In this document: positions 1 through 5,885 of the stretch, in pieces
Position numbering within the stretch: the stretch's first letter is position 1
How the letters are laid out: every line of letters starts with the position of its first letter
NCBI GenBank assembly: GCA_025450255.1
Contig: JANWHV010000284.1
Location: 1-15,972 of the forward strand
DNA: 15,972 nucleotides
Direction: 5' to 3'
Source of the DNA: Chloroflexota bacterium
GTDB lineage: Bacteria > Chloroflexota > UBA5177 > JANWHV01
The notes under the pieces: generated by a model
Seen by the model: only the letters and a program-made list of their open reading frames with translations
What the model was told of the DNA's origin: nothing
The model's database searches: none
Made by a program: the position numbers and the translations under genes

Positions 1-332
1 AGCCTGTGGGGTGACGTGTGGTCGGATAGGATCAGTACGTCCGAGCCAAGCGCCAACAATCGGTCGGCGACCGGCTCGATCCGAGCGAGTTCCGCGGCGT
101 GAACCGCCGGGTCGAGCAGCTTGACTTCGTGGAATGTAGCAGCGGCACGCAAGTGTCGCGACCCGAGGGCCTGGCGCAAATACGCGGCGTTGGTTGGGAA
201 GTGATAGCTGATTTCGGTGCCGGTGTAGCCGCACGACGCCATTTCATCCAGCATGCGTTCGAATGGCGGGGTCGTGACCCAGTCGTAGAGCGGATCGAAG
301 CCCCAGTTTACCGAAGCGGTACCGACAATCAT
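1..332 (-). CDS. Sugar phosphate isomerase/epimerase-like TIM-barrel protein, 5' part only
   Basis: The reading frame opens at an ATG at 332 and runs off the left edge of the window after 110 codons, so only the N-terminal third or so is present. The protein begins MIVGTASVNWGFDPLYDWV and continues through PFERMLDEMASCGYTGTEI, HFP and a later RIEPVADRLLALGSDVLIL stretch. This is the pattern of the xylose-isomerase-like TIM barrel (AP_endonuc_2 superfamily, IolE/hexulose isomerase type): a first beta strand, then a helix leading to G-Y-x-G-x-E-I. Members isomerise, epimerise or dehydrate sugars or inositol derivatives and bind a divalent metal, but the metal ligands lie beyond the visible part, so the substrate cannot be named. 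The start is well supported by a consensus AGGAGG (346-341) eight bases before the ATG. IolE (inosose dehydratase) is one possible identity. Confidence 0.75.
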   Translation of the reverse strand, partial: MIVGTASVNWGFDPLYDWVTTPPFERMLDEMASCGYTGTEISYHFPTNAAYLRQALGSRHLRAAATFHEVKLLDPAVHAAELARIEPVADRLLALGSDVLILSDHTSPHR

Positions 333-351
333 GCGTTTGGCCTCCTATTTT

Positions 352-377
352 ATACATCAGCGGAAATCATACATCGG
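352..377. repeat. Two direct copies of ATACATC(A/G)G, 17 bp apart
   Basis: ATACATCAG at 352-360 and ATACATCGG at 369-377 lie in the short space upstream of the isomerase-like gene and overlap its candidate -10. Spaced direct repeats of this size can be regulator sites, but two nine-base copies are also possible by chance. Confidence 0.3.
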
Positions 378-394
378 CCACGGCATGTCCTGAA
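366..394 (-). promoter_or_regulatory. Candidate sigma-70-type promoter for the isomerase-like gene
   Basis: On the minus strand a TATGAT -10 (371-366) lies 17 bases after a weak TTCAGG -35 (394-389). This would start transcription near 359 and leave a leader of about 27 bases that contains the AGGAGG ribosome site. The -35 matches only half of the consensus. Confidence 0.4.
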
Positions 395-416
395 AACGGC
401 ATGGTGGAGGCGAGAT

Positions 417-941
417 CTAGCGCAGGCTCAGCAAATAATCGACGACCTGACTACGCTGCTTTTGCGTTAGGACGGCGACGATGCCATGAACCTGCCGGCA
501 ACTGAAGTGCGAGGTCGCCTTGTGGTGGGCGCAGGCGTTGTTCAGCTCCGCCTCGATCCATGCCCGATCGTGACGCGCGCCAATCCCATCGAGTGCCGGC
601 GCTACGGGATGATTCGCGCCGCTGATGCCGGCATCGGCGAGTGCGTGGCAGGCCGCGCATTGCGCCTGCACCAGCACTTTGCCGTTCGCGAGATCCGCTG
701 CTAGAGGCTGTTCGGGTGTGCTCGCCGGCGCGGGGGTCGCGGTTAACGTGGGTGGAGAGGTGGGCGCGGGGGCTCCAGGGGCGGTTGTAGGCGCCGATGT
801 CGTCGCGACGCCGGTTGGCGCCGGCGCGGCCTGATGATCGCTCGAGCAGCCGCTAATGCCAACCGCGACCACCGCTGCCCATGCCGAGACCGCAAGCGAC
901 CGGCAGAGCCTACGTCTACTGGTGACCAAAGGCGCGGGCAC
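417..941 (-). CDS. Lipoprotein c-type cytochrome
   Basis: This encodes a 174-residue membrane-anchored monohaem cytochrome c. It has an Arg-rich N-terminus, a hydrophobic stretch and a lipobox ending GISGC at about residue 32, so it should be lipidated and face outwards. A Pro/Thr/Ala-rich linker follows (residues 37-79). The haem site is C95-A-A-C98-H99, followed by VAPALDGIGARHDRAWIE, the usual region of single-domain cytochromes, and an ending QVVDYLLSL typical of the last helix. After the haem motif there is no methionine at all, so the usual distal ligand is missing; histidines at 139, 140, 145 and 152 and two extra cysteines (137, 148) are present. I chose GTG 941 over an upstream ATG at 1037, because AAAAGGA stands seven bases before it and it gives a normal-length signal peptide. 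The role would be electron transfer; the redox partner is unknown. Confidence 0.85.
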   Translation of the reverse strand: MPAPLVTSRRRLCRSLAVSAWAAVVAVGISGCSSDHQAAPAPTGVATTSAPTTAPGAPAPTSPPTLTATPAPASTPEQPLAADLANGKVLVQAQCAACHALADAGISGANHPVAPALDGIGARHDRAWIEAELNNACAHHKATSHFSCRQVHGIVAVLTQKQRSQVVDYLLSLR

Positions 942-1000
942 AATTGTATCCTTTTCGGCGCGGACCGGCCCAGGAGCTGTCGCGGCCGGGTCAGTATGAC

Positions 1001-1006
1001 AGTGTA
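1001..1006 (-). promoter_or_regulatory. Possible -10 element (TACACT) for the cytochrome gene
   Basis: TACACT on the minus strand, read from 1006 to 1001, would start transcription about 54 bases before the GTG at 941, with the AAAAGGA ribosome site in the leader. No convincing -35 is seen. The same hexamer lies upstream of three other genes in this window. Confidence 0.3.
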
Positions 1007-1153
1007 TCAAACCGGCACGGCGTCCCCGTGCGGCCAATGCGCGTCATGCGCACGCGCGGGTGGCCTGGGATGGGGCGCCGGAAAGCGAGCCGCGGGAGAG
1101 CGTCATTTCAGCGCCCTGGCGGCGTTACGGAACCGGTGGCCATTGCTATCGAC

Positions 1154-1159
1154 TACACT
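1154..1159 (+). promoter_or_regulatory. Possible -10 element (TACACT), leaderless start of the 2-epimerase
   Basis: TACACT ends seven bases before the ATG at 1167, so transcription would begin at or next to the start codon. No Shine-Dalgarno sequence is visible before either ATG 1161 or 1167, which fits a leaderless message. There is no clear -35. Confidence 0.4.
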
Positions 1160-1166
1160 GATGCTC

Positions 1167-2222
1167 ATGTTCGTGCTATCTGTAGTCGGGGCGCGCCCGC
1201 AGTTCGTGAAGGCGGCGGCGGTGTCGGTTGTGCTACGGCAACGACACCGTGAAGTGCTCGTGCATACCGGCCAACATTATGATGACGCCATGTCGGGCGT
1301 TTTCTTTCGCGAGCTAGGGCTGCCGACTCCTGACATTAATCTCGGTATCGGCTCGGGGTCGCACGGCGCCCAAACTGGGGCTATGCTTGCGTCACTGGAA
1401 CGGGTCATGCAGACGGAGCAGCCGGATTGGGTGCTGGTCTATGGCGACACGAACTCGACGCTTGCCGGGGCGCTCGCGGCGGCAAAGCTCGGCATTCCGG
1501 TGGCGCACGTAGAGGCCGGACTTCGCAGTTTCAACCGGGCGATGCCGGAGGAGCACAACCGAGTGGTTACGGATCACGTCGCCGATTTGCTGCTGGCGCC
1601 GACGGCGGTGGCGGTGCGGCATCTCGGCGACGAAGGTCTTGGCTCACGCACGGTGCTGGTGGGCGACGTGATGGTCGATGTGCTGCGGCGCTCATTGCCG
1701 TTTGCTTCACGTCTCGGCTGGGAACAATACACCCCTGGAGCGTATGCGCTGCTAACCGTACACCGCGCGTCAAACACCGACCACCCTGACGCCTTGCGGG
1801 AGATACTAGGCGCCGCCGGCGAACTGGGCTTGCCCGTGATATTCCCCGCGCACCCGAGGACACGCGGGGCGATGGAGCGGCACGGCATCGTACCCGGCCC
1901 GGCGATACACATGGTGGAGCCGCTGCCGTATCTCACGCTGCTGGCACTGCAGCGGGACGCGCGCGTCATTCTTACCGATTCCGGCGGCGTGCAGAAGGAA
2001 GCATTTTTGCTTGGCGTACCCTGTGTTACGTTGCGATCCGAGACGGAGTGGACCGAGACCCTGGCCGGTGGCTGGAATGTCCTGGCTACTCACGATCGGG
2101 ATCGAATTATCAGCGCGGCGCATCGAGATCGTCCGGCGCCGTCACATCTGGCGCCCTTCGGAGATGGGAACGCCGCGGAGCGCGTGGTTAGGGCGCTGGA
2201 GCCCTTCCAGGAGCCGGATTAG
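1167..2222 (+). CDS. UDP-N-acetylglucosamine 2-epimerase family (non-hydrolysing)
   Basis: This 351-residue cytoplasmic enzyme belongs to the GT-B-fold family that interconverts UDP-GlcNAc-type and UDP-ManNAc-type sugars for surface polysaccharide synthesis. The family motifs run in order: VVGARPQFVKAA (residues 6-17), GDTNSTLAG (93-101), HVEAGLRS (114-121), MPEEHNR (126-132), TVHR (197-200), TDSGGVQKEA (270-279) and CVTLRSETEW (286-295). The catalytic-type Asp, Glu and His positions are intact and the length is close to the usual 360-380. The GARPQF form of the first motif is more typical of the WbpI-like branch (UDP-2,3-diacetamido-uronate epimerases) than of E. coli WecB, which has GTRPEA, so the exact substrate is open. 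The frame is open back to 834, but homology begins only at MFVLSVVGARP; ATG 1161 is the alternative start. It converges with the GT4 gene, with 33 bases between the stops and no hairpin. Confidence 0.9.
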   Translation: MFVLSVVGARPQFVKAAAVSVVLRQRHREVLVHTGQHYDDAMSGVFFRELGLPTPDINLGIGSGSHGAQTGAMLASLERVMQTEQPDWVLVYGDTNSTLAGALAAAKLGIPVAHVEAGLRSFNRAMPEEHNRVVTDHVADLLLAPTAVAVRHLGDEGLGSRTVLVGDVMVDVLRRSLPFASRLGWEQYTPGAYALLTVHRASNTDHPDALREILGAAGELGLPVIFPAHPRTRGAMERHGIVPGPAIHMVEPLPYLTLLALQRDARVILTDSGGVQKEAFLLGVPCVTLRSETEWTETLAGGWNVLATHDRDRIISAAHRDRPAPSHLAPFGDGNAAERVVRALEPFQEPD

Positions 2223-2255
2223 TCGCACGTAACCCATCAGTCCCCGGCAATGAGG

Positions 2256-3539
2256 TCACCTTCGGGCCTCGTCGAGCGCGGCGTAAGCGAGGAGCAGCCT
2301 CGCGGCCTGGACCTCCCAGTTGTACTCGCCGGCCGCGGCCAGCCTACCGGCGGCGCTGTACCTCTCCAGGTCCGCTGGAGCCGCGAGCATCACATTTACG
2401 GCGCGTATCAATTTGGTGATATCGGCGGCGGGATACACCACGCCGGCGCCGTGCGTCTCGACAATTCGGCGCACCTCGTACAGATCGCCCGCGACAATCG
2501 GCAGACCCGCCATCATATACTCAAAGAGCTTGTTCGGCGTGCCAAGATAGGTGTTCAGGGTGGTTGGTAGATACGGCATGATGCCAACGGCGTAGTGTCC
2601 AAGGTCCTCCACCTGGCGATCGGGCGGCACCGGCGCGAGGAAGCGGATGCGATGCGCGATCCCCAATTCGGCCGCAAGCGCGCGCAGCGTATCGCGCAGC
2701 GGACCGGGACCTCGGAAACACAGTATCGCGCGCGAGTCTAACTCAGGCACGACACTGACCAATTCCTCCAGTCCCCGCTCGCGATTGAGACTGCCCTGGT
2801 AGATAACCAGCAACTCAGAGCCGCCATGCCTGGCTGGCGGCTGGGTAAGCGGCGGGCAATTCATGACGACAGTGGGAAGTCGCGGTAGGCGATGCCGGCG
2901 TTGCAGCTCGCGCGCGAGCGCTCTGTTAACGGTCACCACCACGTCGGCGGAGCCAATCAGGCGATGTTCGATCAGGCGCCAAAGACCGGCGTATAACGCG
3001 GTTACCGCCTTGATCATGTCCGGGTAAAGCTCATGGGCATCGTAGACCAGCCTGGCGCGCGCCGCCATTTTGAGCAATACGCCGGCTGGAAGGGTATCCA
3101 GGTCGTGCGCGTGAACGATCGCGGCCGGGGTGTTTCGGGCAGCGCGCCAGAGCGCAAGGTTAAGCCAGAGAATGCCTAGAATCACGCGCAGGTCCCGCCG
3201 CAATGATCCTGATTCCGCGCTTGGACCGGGCTCGTGCCGGTCCGCGGCTCGCGGCGCTTCGCGCGGGCGCGCCCGCGCGAGCAGCGCCTTGAGACGGGAG
3301 ATTGGGCGCGCGGCCGTGACCCAGCGTACCGTGCCACCGTGGAGATCGAGGAGCACGTCGTGTTCTCGCGGAGCGCCGAGGCAGAACAAGGTTACCTGGT
3401 AACCGGCCCCTTGCAGCGACCGCACGGTCTTGATGATCCGTGCGTCGAGCACGGGGCTTCCCAAAAGAAGCATGGTAACCGCGGCTTTGCCAGGCGCGCC
3501 GGCATCGGCAACGTCGTTTTGCTCGTGAAGGTCTGACAT
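2256..3539 (-). CDS. GT4-family glycosyltransferase (GT-B fold)
   Basis: The 427-residue protein is a retaining glycosyltransferase of group 1. The N-terminal acceptor domain shows LLLGSPVLDARIIKTVRSL (residues 24-42), VHAHDLDTLPAGVLLKM (142-158), YDAHELYPD (166-174) and IEHRLIGSADVVVTVN (190-205). The C-terminal donor domain shows IYQGSLNRERGLEEL (246-260), FRGPGPL (275-281) and the diagnostic LGTPNKLFEYMMAGLPIVA (332-350), whose first Glu (E340) matches the nucleotide-sugar-binding E of the EX7E region. A variable, Arg-rich insert (82-115) sits between strands. Donor and acceptor are not predictable. It starts four bases after the stop of the GT2 gene with no ribosome site of its own, so it is probably translated by coupling in one operon with that gene. 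The role is transfer of a sugar during surface glycan assembly at the inner face of the membrane. Confidence 0.88.
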   Translation of the reverse strand: MSDLHEQNDVADAGAPGKAAVTMLLLGSPVLDARIIKTVRSLQGAGYQVTLFCLGAPREHDVLLDLHGGTVRWVTAARPISRLKALLARARPREAPRAADRHEPGPSAESGSLRRDLRVILGILWLNLALWRAARNTPAAIVHAHDLDTLPAGVLLKMAARARLVYDAHELYPDMIKAVTALYAGLWRLIEHRLIGSADVVVTVNRALARELQRRHRLPRLPTVVMNCPPLTQPPARHGGSELLVIYQGSLNRERGLEELVSVVPELDSRAILCFRGPGPLRDTLRALAAELGIAHRIRFLAPVPPDRQVEDLGHYAVGIMPYLPTTLNTYLGTPNKLFEYMMAGLPIVAGDLYEVRRIVETHGAGVVYPAADITKLIRAVNVMLAAPADLERYSAAGRLAAAGEYNWEVQAARLLLAYAALDEARR

Positions 3540-3543
3540 GGTG

Positions 3544-4956
3544 CTACGACGGCCCGAACGACTGCGAAGATGCCGCTCTGGGGATGTTTAGCAGGTCATG
3601 GTATAGCAGATCGAGCCGCTGCCGGTCGATGTCATCCAACTGGCGCGTGGGAAAGGGTGTGGGTTCGAGCCCTTCAGGCATGGAGTCCAGCACCAACGGG
3701 GGCATGGGCCAGCGTGCGCCAGGCACGGCGCGAGGGCCTGTTACGATCGTGTCGCAGCGGAGAAGAGCCAGGTGCTCGACGAGCGGGTATGCTCGCCGTG
3801 CCAGGCCTGCGGGATGCGTGGCGCCGGCGCGTGGCTCGTACAGTAGCGCGGCGCGATTGATCGAGGCGGCGATGATCCCACACAGTAAGCCCTGAAGGTT
3901 GCCGGCACGATAGACGGCGCCGCGCAGGTATACGGCACGGGTCGCCATCGTGACCTGCGACATTAAACGGGCCCTTATTGAGCCTCGGCCCGGCGGAGGC
4001 ACGTCAAGGGGGCGAGCATCCCCGGATGCTGGAGGCCGATCGATTGCAATGACACCGGCGGTCGTCAGCGTGACCTCAACCAGGGCGGTATTGCCTGGGC
4101 CTTCCTCGATCGGTGGCGACAGAGCCGATACCGATGAGGCGAGACGCACAATGCGGGCCGGCCTGGCGTGATTGCCGAGGGGACCGAATCGCCGCGCGAC
4201 GGCGCTCGGCGCGGCCTGCAGGCGAAGCCAGTAATGATTCAGCACGACCAACCCCAGGTACGGTTTCAACGGCAGGCGGTAGAGCGCGCGATGGCGCTGG
4301 TGCACGCGCCGGTGCGCGTCAAGCCAGTGGTTTAGCGATATCGCGTTCCTGCTCGTGGTTGAGTGTTTCCGGTAGTGGAACAGGACCTCGGGAAGGGCGA
4401 CCCCGAACCAGCCCCGTTCGGCGAGGGTTACGAAGAAGTCCCAGTCTTCATGGCCTCCCTCCATCGTCGCGCTAAAGCCGCCGCATTCGTCAAACGCGGC
4501 GCGGCGCATCAGCGTGGTGGCGATAATATAGGGCCGCAGCAGCAGGCGGCTGAGCGAGAACGGAGGTGCGTCGAGCACGCGATGATAGGCGCCGAACATG
4601 CGGTATGCGGTATAGATGTATCCCGCGCTCGGATGCGCGTCGAGAAGTGGAATCGTTCGCTCAAGGTACCGTGTGTCGAGCCGGTCGTCGGCACTCAAGA
4701 TCACAAAGTACTCACCCGTGCAGGCGCGTACGCCGGTATTAAACGTCGCAATCGCGCCCTGGTTTTCTTGTGCGATTACGCGCACGCCGCGTTCTTCGTA
4801 ATGGTGCGCGATGGCCGGCGAGTGGTCGGACGAACCGTCGTCCACGACGATCACTTCATGGGGTGAGAGGGTTTGATTCAGCGCGCTCTCGATGGCCTCG
4901 GCGAGGAATTTGCCATAGTTATGGCACGGAATAATAATACTTGCGCGGGCGTTCAT
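3544..4956 (-). CDS. GT2-family glycosyltransferase with unusual C-terminal extension
   Basis: Residues 1-230 form a GT-A-fold family 2 transferase: ASIIIPCHNYGKFLAEAIES (5-24), VIVVDDGSSDHS (35-46), ENQGAIATFNTG (64-75), the DxD-type ILSADDRLD (86-94), TLMRRAAFDECGGF (148-161) and the HEDWDFFVTLAERG acceptor/base motif (169-182). It would add a sugar from a nucleotide donor, probably to a lipid-linked glycan. The remaining 240 residues are not part of a normal GT2. Residues 340-427 line up by eye with residues 139-230 of the neighbouring GT4 protein (for example YPLVEHLALLRCDTIVTG against WRLIEHRLIGSADVVVTV), but no donor-binding half follows. ATG 4956 is preferred to TTG 4980, because homology begins directly after it; neither has a good ribosome site. 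The gene is 36 bases from the upstream small gene and is followed at once by GT4. Confidence 0.85.
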   Translation of the reverse strand: MNARASIIIPCHNYGKFLAEAIESALNQTLSPHEVIVVDDGSSDHSPAIAHHYEERGVRVIAQENQGAIATFNTGVRACTGEYFVILSADDRLDTRYLERTIPLLDAHPSAGYIYTAYRMFGAYHRVLDAPPFSLSRLLLRPYIIATTLMRRAAFDECGGFSATMEGGHEDWDFFVTLAERGWFGVALPEVLFHYRKHSTTSRNAISLNHWLDAHRRVHQRHRALYRLPLKPYLGLVVLNHYWLRLQAAPSAVARRFGPLGNHARPARIVRLASSVSALSPPIEEGPGNTALVEVTLTTAGVIAIDRPPASGDARPLDVPPPGRGSIRARLMSQVTMATRAVYLRGAVYRAGNLQGLLCGIIAASINRAALLYEPRAGATHPAGLARRAYPLVEHLALLRCDTIVTGPRAVPGARWPMPPLVLDSMPEGLEPTPFPTRQLDDIDRQRLDLLYHDLLNIPRAASSQSFGPS

Positions 4957-4992
4957 GGGCGCTGTCAGTACGGCGAGCAAAAACCGGCGGCC

Positions 4993-5241
4993 TTATCTGG
5001 CTGAATACGTCGTGTCGCCGACCAGAACCCAGCGGAGGCTATTCACCTGTTCAAGCAAGGCGCGACGGCGCGCGGTGCATGCGGACAGCGTATCAACTGC
5101 CTCGCGCCACCTGTCGCCGCCAAGCTTTACTTCAATCGTGAGGCGCGCAATATCGGCCGTGAGGCGTTGCAGCTCGATTTCCCCGGCGTCAAGGCGGTCA
5201 TGCACCTCAGATTCGCAGCGCAATTTTCTCCACCTTGTCAT
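4993..5241 (-). CDS. Small charged, probably coiled-coil protein overlapping the XRE regulator gene
   Basis: I do not recognise a family. The 82-residue product (from ATG 5241) has a helical central part with heptad-like spacing, for example ELQRLTADIARLTIEVKL and TLSACTARRRALLEQVNSL, and ends with a short LRWVLVGDTTY tail. It is soluble, with no signal or membrane segment. Its start overlaps the 3' end of the regulator gene by about 35 bases in another frame. Shorter starts are TTG 5223, with GGTGGAG just before it, and GTG 5205, just past the regulator's stop codon; all imply coupled translation. The overlap suggests that the product works with the regulator or the glycosyltransferases. A chance open frame is possible, but the composition differs from a typical shadow frame. 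Confidence 0.55.
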   Translation of the reverse strand: MTRWRKLRCESEVHDRLDAGEIELQRLTADIARLTIEVKLGGDRWREAVDTLSACTARRRALLEQVNSLRWVLVGDTTYSAR

Positions 5242-5665
5242 CTGGGGCGGGTACGACGGCAAGGGGTTCCAGTACGCGGCAAGAGCGACGGATTGCGAGC
5301 AAAAGAAACAGCCAATCTTCTTTCGTGCCAGGCTGCCGCCCATCCACATGGATGTTAGACAGCATGGTGAGGGTGTCCGCCGCGAGCTTATACTCTTGCG
5401 CGAGTTCCTGCAATGGGGCTGGAATCTGGGCGACATCGGTCGAGGGAGCCTGCGCGCCGAGCAAGGCGTGCAGATCCATCGACAACGCGTCGGCAAGGCG
5501 GCGCAGCGCGGGCAAGGAGGGATCCTCCTGATGGCCGCGCTCCACTTGCGAAATGTATGACGTGCTGACGCCCGCCGCTTTCGCCAGCGCCTTCGCGGTA
5601 AGTCCCAGCCCCTTCCGGCGCTTGCGGACCCGCTCACCCAGGCCGGTTGCTTGATCTTTTGCCAT
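5207..5665 (-). CDS. XRE-family helix-turn-helix transcriptional regulator
   Basis: The 152-residue protein has an N-terminal HTH_3 domain: ERVRKRRKGLGLTAKALAKA (11-30) followed by the recognition helix AGVSTSYISQVERG (31-44) and SLPALRRLADALSMDLHALL (50-69). This is the lambda-repressor/SinR-type DNA-binding fold. The C-terminal part (85-130) contains ELAQEYKLAADTLTMLSNI and GTKEDWLFLLLAIRRS, a helical region that I associate with a set of XRE regulators but cannot assign a ligand. ATG 5665 is preferred over ATG 5683: a TTTACC-17-TACCCT promoter would start transcription at 5665, and the upstream residues do not resemble an HTH start. A perfect palindrome overlaps the -10 and the start codon, which points to self-repression. 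The next genes are the small coiled-coil protein and two glycosyltransferases, which are its likely targets if they are co-transcribed. Confidence 0.9.
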   Translation of the reverse strand: MAKDQATGLGERVRKRRKGLGLTAKALAKAAGVSTSYISQVERGHQEDPSLPALRRLADALSMDLHALLGAQAPSTDVAQIPAPLQELAQEYKLAADTLTMLSNIHVDGRQPGTKEDWLFLLLAIRRSCRVLEPLAVVPAPDDKVEKIALRI

Positions 5666-5680
5666 GCTACAAGGGTAGCA
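5665..5680. promoter_or_regulatory. Perfect inverted repeat over the regulator's -10 and start codon (operator candidate)
   Basis: TGCTAC, four bases, then GTAGCA: a perfect six-base inverted repeat. It covers the whole -10 of the regulator's promoter and the first base of its ATG. Binding by the dimeric XRE protein here would block its own transcription. XRE repressors commonly use such short palindromes; the link to this protein is inferred. Confidence 0.5.
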
Positions 5681-5700
5681 CATCGGATAGGCCTGGTAAA
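5672..5700 (-). promoter_or_regulatory. Promoter of the XRE regulator, probably leaderless
   Basis: TTTACC (5700-5695), a 17-base spacer and TACCCT (5677-5672) are followed after six bases by the ATG at 5665. No Shine-Dalgarno sequence is present, so the message probably begins at the start codon. Confidence 0.5.
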
Positions 5701-5804
5701 CCGCAGTTCAGTCTCAGTGGATTCCGCCAATTCAGGTGGTCGCGGCGTCGCCGTCACCCAAATGGGTGGTAGACCTTCGTGGCAGGGCGACGTATTGTGG
5801 TGCC

Positions 5805-5867
5805 AAGGCCCGGCGAGCCAAAAGACCACACCCACAGCACTCCGCTTGTCCCCAACTGCCGGGCCTT
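5805..5867. other. Intergenic inverted repeat with ten-base perfect arms
   Basis: AAGGCCCGGC (5805-5814) pairs perfectly with GCCGGGCCTT (5858-5867) around 43 bases. It lies 19 bases past the stop of the secreted-protein gene and about 140 bases before the regulator. On the minus strand no run of U follows, so it is not a classic terminator; it could end transcription weakly, stabilise the 3' end or be part of a structured RNA. Confidence 0.4.
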
Positions 5868-5885
5868 CTCCTTTTCGCCGGCCGG

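Noticed and set aside
834..1166. N-terminal extension of the 2-epimerase frame (about 110 residues).
   Set aside because: The family begins at MFVLSVVGARP. The extension overlaps the divergent cytochrome gene and its promoter region and has no recognisable domain.
4993..5665. Toxin-antitoxin pair made of the XRE regulator and the small protein.
   Set aside because: The regulator has a long C-terminal domain unlike HigA/MqsA-type antitoxins and the small protein has no toxin motif; the context is glycan synthesis.
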